Assembly: GCF_021560175.1 (NCBI RefSeq)
Contig: NZ_CP091110.1
Location: forward strand, 516,001-580,000
Direction of reading: 5' to 3'
Source: Neobacillus drentensis
GTDB lineage: Bacteria; Bacillota; Bacilli; Bacillales; Cytobacillaceae
Length of the DNA stretch: 64,000 nt
Below, in pieces: positions 59,575-64,000 of this stretch. Made by a program: the position numbers and the translations under genes. Numbering within the stretch: the stretch's first letter is position 1; each line of letters opens with the position of its first letter. The notes under the pieces were generated by a model. The model saw only the letters and a program-made list of their open reading frames with translations, was not told where the DNA came from and searched no databases.

Positions 59575-61008
59575 ATGGAATTATTTGTTATTTTACTGGC
59601 GCTCGGGCTGCTGATATTTGTAGCCTACCGTGGGTTTTCAGTTATTTTATTCGCGCCAATATGTGCACTCCTTGCTGTATTACTAATTGATCCAAGCCAT
59701 GTTTTACCATTCTTTTCCGGGGTATTCATGGAGAAAATGGTTGGATTTATTAAATCCTATTTTGCCGTCTTCCTATTAGGGGCGATTTTTGGAAAAGTTG
59801 TTGAAATGTCAGGGATTGCAGAATCAATTGCCAAAACGATTGTCCGTTTACTTGGAGCAAAACGTGCGATGCTGTCGATTGTTTTATTAGGAGCTATTTT
59901 AACGTACAGCGGCGTAAGTTTATTCGTAGCCGTCTTTGCCATCTATCCATTTGCAGCACAAATGTTTAGACAAGCGAATATTCCTAAAAGGCTTATTCCA
60001 GGAACAATTGCTCTTGGTGCCTTTACCTTCACCATGGACGCACTTCCGGGAACACCGCAAATACAAAACGTCATCCCAATTAACTTTTTTAAAACAGATA
60101 TTTATGCGGCACCGACGCTTGGAATCATTGGAGCCATTTTTGTTTTAGTTCTAGGACTCGTCTATCTTGAATCTAGAAGAAGAAAGGCAGAAAAAGCGGG
60201 TGAGGGTTATTACGGCTTTGGTGCGGAAAACGCGGCTGCCGCTGAAAAATTAGAGGCAAATGAAGTAGCCGCTCCGGATTTAACCTCGCAACAATCCGTT
60301 CTAAAACAAATTTTAGCTTTTGTTCCACTCATCCTTGTGGGAGTGACGAATAAATTATTTATAACGTATATTCCAAAATGGTATCCAAACGGCTTTGATT
60401 TTTCAGCGATTGGCTTGAAGGCCTACACGGTCGATGTTACAGCAATGGCTGCGATTTGGGCCATTATTATGGCATTAGTTGTTGGTATTATTTCTTCGCT
60501 TTTTTATGATTGGAAACGAGTCACGAAAAACTTTAAAGAGGGGCTTAACACAGCGATTGGCGGATCCCTGCTGGCAACGATGAACACAGGTGCTGAGTAT
60601 GGTTTCGGCGGAATTATTGCTGCTCTGCCTGGTTTTGCAAAAATTAGTGATGGGATTTCCGGTACATTCACGAATCCGCTTGTAAACGGGGCTGTCACAA
60701 CAAGTACACTTGCCGGTATGACAGGTTCAGCCTCCGGAGGAATGGGGATTGCCTTAGGAGCGATGGCCGATAAGTATAACCAGGCGATTGCCGCAGCCAA
60801 TATTCCACCAGAAGTCATGCACCGTGTGGTCGCAATGGCATCAGGCGGTATGGATACATTGCCGCACAACGGAGCGGTTATTACGCTGCTTGCGGTAACA
60901 GGCCTAACACACAAACAATCCTATAAAGATATTTTCGCCGTAACGGTGATTAAAACATTAGCGGTATTCTTTGTGATTGCGCTTTATACCATCTTTGGCA
61001 TCATCTAA
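59575..61008 (+). CDS. GntP-family permease (putative 3-hydroxybutyrate/acetoacetate transporter)
   Basis: A 477-residue secondary transporter with about 12-14 membrane spans. The ATG at 59575 follows GGGGG by six bases; the frame reaches back to 59509 but without a clear site. Conserved GntP features include FMEKMVGFIKSYFAVFLLGAIFGK interrupted by short loops, GALGAFTFTMDALPGTPQIQN-like and MASGGMDTLPHNGAVITLL. B. subtilis YxjC, clustered with CoA-transferase and hydroxybutyrate dehydrogenase genes, is the closest analogue. Substrate is inferred from neighbours, not from residues. Confidence 0.85.
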   Translation: MELFVILLALGLLIFVAYRGFSVILFAPICALLAVLLIDPSHVLPFFSGVFMEKMVGFIKSYFAVFLLGAIFGKVVEMSGIAESIAKTIVRLLGAKRAMLSIVLLGAILTYSGVSLFVAVFAIYPFAAQMFRQANIPKRLIPGTIALGAFTFTMDALPGTPQIQNVIPINFFKTDIYAAPTLGIIGAIFVLVLGLVYLESRRRKAEKAGEGYYGFGAENAAAAEKLEANEVAAPDLTSQQSVLKQILAFVPLILVGVTNKLFITYIPKWYPNGFDFSAIGLKAYTVDVTAMAAIWAIIMALVVGIISSLFYDWKRVTKNFKEGLNTAIGGSLLATMNTGAEYGFGGIIAALPGFAKISDGISGTFTNPLVNGAVTTSTLAGMTGSASGGMGIALGAMADKYNQAIAAANIPPEVMHRVVAMASGGMDTLPHNGAVITLLAVTGLTHKQSYKDIFAVTVIKTLAVFFVIALYTIFGII

Positions 61009-61045
61009 AAATGAAGATTACTAGACAATTAGGAGGCTCGCATAA

Positions 61046-61831
61046 ATGAGCAAGTTACTAGAAGGAAAGACAGCATTCATTACAGGGTCAGCGAGCGGAA
61101 TTGGCTTAAGTATTGCTAAGACTTTCGCGCATGAAGGGGCAAAAGTAGTCATTTCCGATTTAAATGCCGAAAAAAGTGAACAGGAGGCGGCAGAATTAAG
61201 GGACCAGGGATTTGAAGCCATTGCTGCTCCATGTGATGTAACAAACGAGGAGGCATTTAAGAATAGTATCCAACAAGCCTATAAAACTTTTGGCCGACTC
61301 GATATTTTAGTTAATAATGCCGGCATGCAGTATGTTTCACCAATTGAGGAGTTCCCAACAGAAAAGTTTGAGCTCTTGATTAAAATTATGCTAACGGCAC
61401 CATTCATTGGGATTAAAAACGTCTTCCCTATTATGAAGGAACAGGGTTTTGGACGGATAATTAATATGGCATCCATCAATGGAGTGATTGGCTTTGCTGG
61501 AAAGGCTGCTTATAATAGTGCGAAGCATGGCGTCATCGGATTAACAAAGGTTGCGGCGTTGGAGGGTGCAGAGAGCGGAATAACGGTCAATGCCCTTTGC
61601 CCAGGTTATGTTGATACACCACTGGTTAGAAATCAATTAGCAGACCTTGCATCAACAAGAAATGTCAGCTTAGACAGTGTAATTGACGAGGTGCTTTTAC
61701 CGCTTGTACCACAAAAAAGACTCTTATCCGTAACAGAAATTGCCGATTATGCTGTGTTTTTAGCAAGTGATAAAGGGAGAGGAATTACCGGCCAGGCTGT
61801 GATTTTAGATGGCGGTTACACCGCACAATAA
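61046..61831 (+). CDS. 3-hydroxybutyrate dehydrogenase
   Basis: A 261-residue short-chain dehydrogenase. NAD-binding GSASGIG at 13-19, NNAGMQ, and the catalytic Ser-Tyr-Lys with Tyr156 and Lys160 (YNSAKHG). The YVDTPLVRNQLADLA region after the active site is characteristic of D-3-hydroxybutyrate dehydrogenases. GGAGG precedes the ATG, 37 bp after the permease. It oxidises imported 3-hydroxybutyrate to acetoacetate, which the CoA-transferase then activates. A terminator follows at 61839. Confidence 0.9.
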   Translation: MSKLLEGKTAFITGSASGIGLSIAKTFAHEGAKVVISDLNAEKSEQEAAELRDQGFEAIAAPCDVTNEEAFKNSIQQAYKTFGRLDILVNNAGMQYVSPIEEFPTEKFELLIKIMLTAPFIGIKNVFPIMKEQGFGRIINMASINGVIGFAGKAAYNSAKHGVIGLTKVAALEGAESGITVNALCPGYVDTPLVRNQLADLASTRNVSLDSVIDEVLLPLVPQKRLLSVTEIADYAVFLASDKGRGITGQAVILDGGYTAQ

Positions 61832-61838
61832 TTAGTTT

Positions 61839-61875
61839 GAATCCTATTCGATAGCGGATAGGATTCTTTCTTGTG
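61839..61875 (+). terminator. Terminator after the dehydrogenase gene
   Basis: GAATCCTAT (61839-61847) and ATAGGATTC (61858-61866) form a perfect 9-bp stem followed by TTTCTT. Confidence 0.75.
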
Positions 61876-61955
61876 TGGGGAAAACTTCTAATCTAGTGAA
61901 CATCCATCATCCTTTGTTATAATAAGAATATTCAGCATTGGGAAGGTGTGAATCT

Positions 61956-63365
61956 ATGAACAGCAAAATGGAAGCGATTCCAGCTGATTGGCATGAAGAG
62001 ATTATCAATCTATTAGCGGAAAGAATCGTTGTGACCGACCGAGAAGGCACGATTCTCTATATAAACAAAGCCTACTGTGAGTTTTTGGGAACAACGGTTG
62101 AAGAGGCGATCAACCGGCCTGTTCAGGATGTGATTGAAAACACAAGAATGCACATTGTCGCAGAGACCGGCAAAAAAGAGCTGGCCGCCCTGCATCCCAT
62201 TAATGGCAGTGAAATGATCGCAAACCGGTACCCTCTGATTGTCGATGGGAAACTTGTCGGGGCCCTTGGGACCGTTATGTTTCGCAGTCCAGAAGAATGG
62301 CGGATGTATAAAACGAAGATTCAGCATTTAGTGGAAGAATTAAAATATTATAAAACAAAAATAGACAAAGAGTTAAAGAGTAAATACTATTTTCACGACT
62401 TAATTGGCAGCAGTCAGTCCTTTCTCGCGGCGAAAAAATTGGCAGAGCGGATTTCGGCCAGCAACTCCTCTGTTCTTTTAATAGGGGAATCCGGTACAGG
62501 AAAAGAATTGTTTGCCCATGCCATTCACAACCACAGCCTCCGTTCTTCACTGCCGTTTGTAGCAATCAACTGTGCTTCTATACCTGAACATCTTTTGGAA
62601 TCGGAACTATTCGGCTATGAGGATGGCGCGTTTACGGGAGCGAAAAAGGGTGGAAAAAAGGGACAATTTGAACTTGCTCATAACGGAACCCTTTTTCTTG
62701 ATGAAATCGGTGATATGCCGCTGTCGATGCAAAGTAAACTGTTAAGAGTTTTACAGGAAAAAGAAGTCCAGCGGGTCGGCGGACAAAAATCAATTCCCGT
62801 CGATGTCCGGATTATTGCCGCTACACACCGTGATCTTGAAAAAATGGTGGAGGAAGGGAAGTTCCGCCGTGACTTATATTACCGCTTAAATGTTATAAAA
62901 ATTGAAATCCCCCCATTGAATAAAAGGAAAGAGGACATTAAGTTAATATCGGTAAGTTTGTTAAAAAAACTGGAGCGGAGATTTTTTCGTACAGGAATTG
63001 AAATTTCTAAAGAAGTGGAACAACGACTGATGGAGCACTCATGGCCTGGAAATATTCGTGAGCTGGAAAATGTATTGGAGCGAGCAATTAATGTCCTTGA
63101 TGGACAAACGATTGAAGTGTTCCATCTTCCATTGTATTTACGAGAACTAGAGTTACAGAGTTCTACCCAGATGGTTAGTCCAGTAGGTAAAGAAAAAACT
63201 CCTGAAAGAATACTTCCGTTAAAGGAAAGGCTGGCTCAAGTGGAAAAAGAAGCGATTTTGAATGCCCTGACTATGACCAATGGGAATAAGCAGGAAGCGG
63301 CTAGATTGTTGGAAATTGGTAAAACAAGGTTTTACGAAAAATGTAATTTTTATGATATAAAATAA
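61956..63365 (+). CDS. Sigma-54-dependent activator (PAS-AAA-Fis) of the ketone-body genes
   Basis: A 469-residue enhancer-binding protein. The ATG at 61956 follows GGAAGGTG. Domains: PAS sensor (about 12-115), AAA+ core (about 145-385) with Walker A GESGTGKE, the sigma-54-contact GAFTGA loop at 224-229, and Walker [12 protein letters not shown], then a Fis-type HTH ([21 protein letters not shown]). It has no receiver domain, so it should respond to a ligand or interaction at the PAS. It is adjacent to two sigma-54 promoters and is their obvious regulator; TTCCG-N6-CGGAA is the candidate binding site. Confidence 0.9.
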   Translation: MNSKMEAIPADWHEEIINLLAERIVVTDREGTILYINKAYCEFLGTTVEEAINRPVQDVIENTRMHIVAETGKKELAALHPINGSEMIANRYPLIVDGKLVGALGTVMFRSPEEWRMYKTKIQHLVEELKYYKTKIDKELKSKYYFHDLIGSSQSFLAAKKLAERISASNSSVLLIGESGTGKELFAHAIHNHSLRSSLPFVAINCASIPEHLLESELFGYEDGAFTGAKKGGKKGQFELAHNGTLFLDEIGDMPLSMQSKLLRVLQEKEVQRVGGQKSIPVDVRIIAATHRDLEKMVEEGKFRRDLYYRLNVIKIEIPPLNKRKEDIKLISVSLLKKLERRFFRTGIEISKEVEQRLMEHSWPGNIRELENVLERAINVLDGQTIEVFHLPLYLRELELQSSTQMVSPVGKEKTPERILPLKERLAQVEKEAILNALTMTNGNKQEAARLLEIGKTRFYEKCNFYDIK

Positions 63366-63497
63366 CTTCTCCTCTCTTACTGATAAAAATTTTAGGATGA
63401 AAGTTCTGCAAATTGTCGTTTCTATATAGCAATAGGATTCACTCTGTTTTAAGATTAGAGAGATATTGTAAATTTGAAAAAGTTTGGGTGGAATTCG
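63366..63497. other. Intergenic region before the 5-TM sensor gene
   Basis: 132 AT-rich bases with no clear terminator after the activator gene. GGGTGG lies shortly before the next ATG. Confidence 0.3.
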
Positions 63498-64000
63498 ATG
63501 GTTCTTTTAGACTATATTATTAATCTCTCGATTTTTTCTCTATTGGTAAGTACACCATTGGTCATCGGTTCATTCATTCATCATAAACCCATCAAGAATT
63601 TCCGGTATTGGGTAGGGGTGTATGGGGGAATTGTTTCGGTTGTCTTGATCAAGTTATCCTTTCAACAGCAGGGCTATTCTTATGATATTCGCTATGCCCC
63701 GGTAATTTTGGCATTTGTCTACTTCGGTCCCTTGCCTGGAATCATTACGGGGATTTTTGCATTGGTGACGCGATTACTTGAAAGCGGCCAATGGACAACA
63801 GCTATAGTCGGCTGGATGGCTATTATGATTATTTTCTCTCTTATTCATTTTGTAACAAAACGGCATTCTCATGTGAAAAGAAGTGTTATATTTTTCGCAG
63901 CTTATGTGGCCATTTATATCATTATTGTCCCCATCATCTTTCATGCCTTTAGAGATAAACCCTTATTTCATTTGCAATATTTAATGTTTGTAACGCTGGG
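63498..64000 (+). CDS. 5-TM LytS/YhcK-type sensor protein, N-terminal part (runs off the window)
   Basis: The first 167 codons of a gene that continues beyond the window. About five to six hydrophobic spans are visible. The motif YDIRYAPVILAFVYFGPLPGIITGIFALVTR, read in pieces, is the hallmark of the 5TMR-LYT (LytS-YhcK) membrane sensor module: an Asp-x-Arg pair followed by a Gly-rich span. In Bacillus this module heads either diguanylate cyclases (YhcK/DgcK type) or LytS kinases. The output domain lies outside the window, so the class is open. Confidence 0.72.
   Translation, partial: MVLLDYIINLSIFSLLVSTPLVIGSFIHHKPIKNFRYWVGVYGGIVSVVLIKLSFQQQGYSYDIRYAPVILAFVYFGPLPGIITGIFALVTRLLESGQWTTAIVGWMAIMIIFSLIHFVTKRHSHVKRSVIFFAAYVAIYIIIVPIIFHAFRDKPLFHLQYLMFVTL

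Overview
The window comes from a low-GC Gram-positive bacterium of the Bacillaceae (Bacillus/Neobacillus type). The support is AT-rich coding sequence, strong GGAGG-type ribosome binding sites with some GTG/TTG starts, lipobox lipoproteins, Bacillus-type Fur, BirA and CcpA sites, and gene orders that match B. subtilis (yclNOPQ; ganSPQAB). I see no rRNA, tRNA, CRISPR array, phage or transposase gene.

Region 1 (1-9000) is housekeeping. It holds the end of a DUF418 membrane protein, a small lipoprotein, a Fur-controlled yclNOPQ siderophore (petrobactin-type) importer, an orphan PAS sensor kinase, a YkuK-like protein, a small CxxC protein, the biotin S-component bioY under a BirA operator, and an unrecognised membrane protein.

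Region 2 (about 9300-54900) reads as one large galactan/arabinogalactan utilisation locus. Secreted enzymes (a GH2, a multidomain GH43 resembling exo-beta-1,3-galactanases, a GH53 endo-beta-1,4-galactanase, two GH3 enzymes and an esterase) cut the polymer outside the cell. GanSPQ imports galacto-oligosaccharides. The GH42 enzyme GanA and a cytosolic uronic-acid trio (heparinase II/III-like protein, GH88 unsaturated glucuronyl hydrolase, DUF2264 protein) process them inside. GalM, GalK and GalT feed galactose into central metabolism. Two LacI regulators, an AraC regulator and many CcpA (cre) sites suggest induction plus catabolite repression. A heterodimeric ABC exporter lies in the middle. The locus ends with a sugar-sensing three-part system (membrane-anchored binding protein, LytS-type kinase, YesN-type regulator) directly upstream of the galactose ABC importer mglBAC. 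This resembles the XylFII-LytS-YesN/XylFGH arrangement known for xylose.

Region 3 (55200-64000) holds an orphan amino-acid-type binding lipoprotein and then a ketone-body/short-chain acid module: a two-subunit acetoacetate CoA-transferase, a thiolase, a GntP-family permease, 3-hydroxybutyrate dehydrogenase and a PAS-AAA-Fis sigma-54 activator. Two promoters share an identical 17-bp sigma-54 (SigL) core. One has three copies of a perfect TTCCG-N6-CGGAA palindrome upstream, a strong candidate enhancer for the activator. The window ends inside a 5-TM LytS/YhcK-type sensor gene.

Two families of small dispersed repeats punctuate the intergenic regions: a GGTGCCTGACACC palindrome, and a longer MITE-like element with GCGGAAGCGCC/GGCGCT-AGCT-GAC ends. 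Start codons were chosen from ribosome-binding-site spacing and often differ from the longest open frame.
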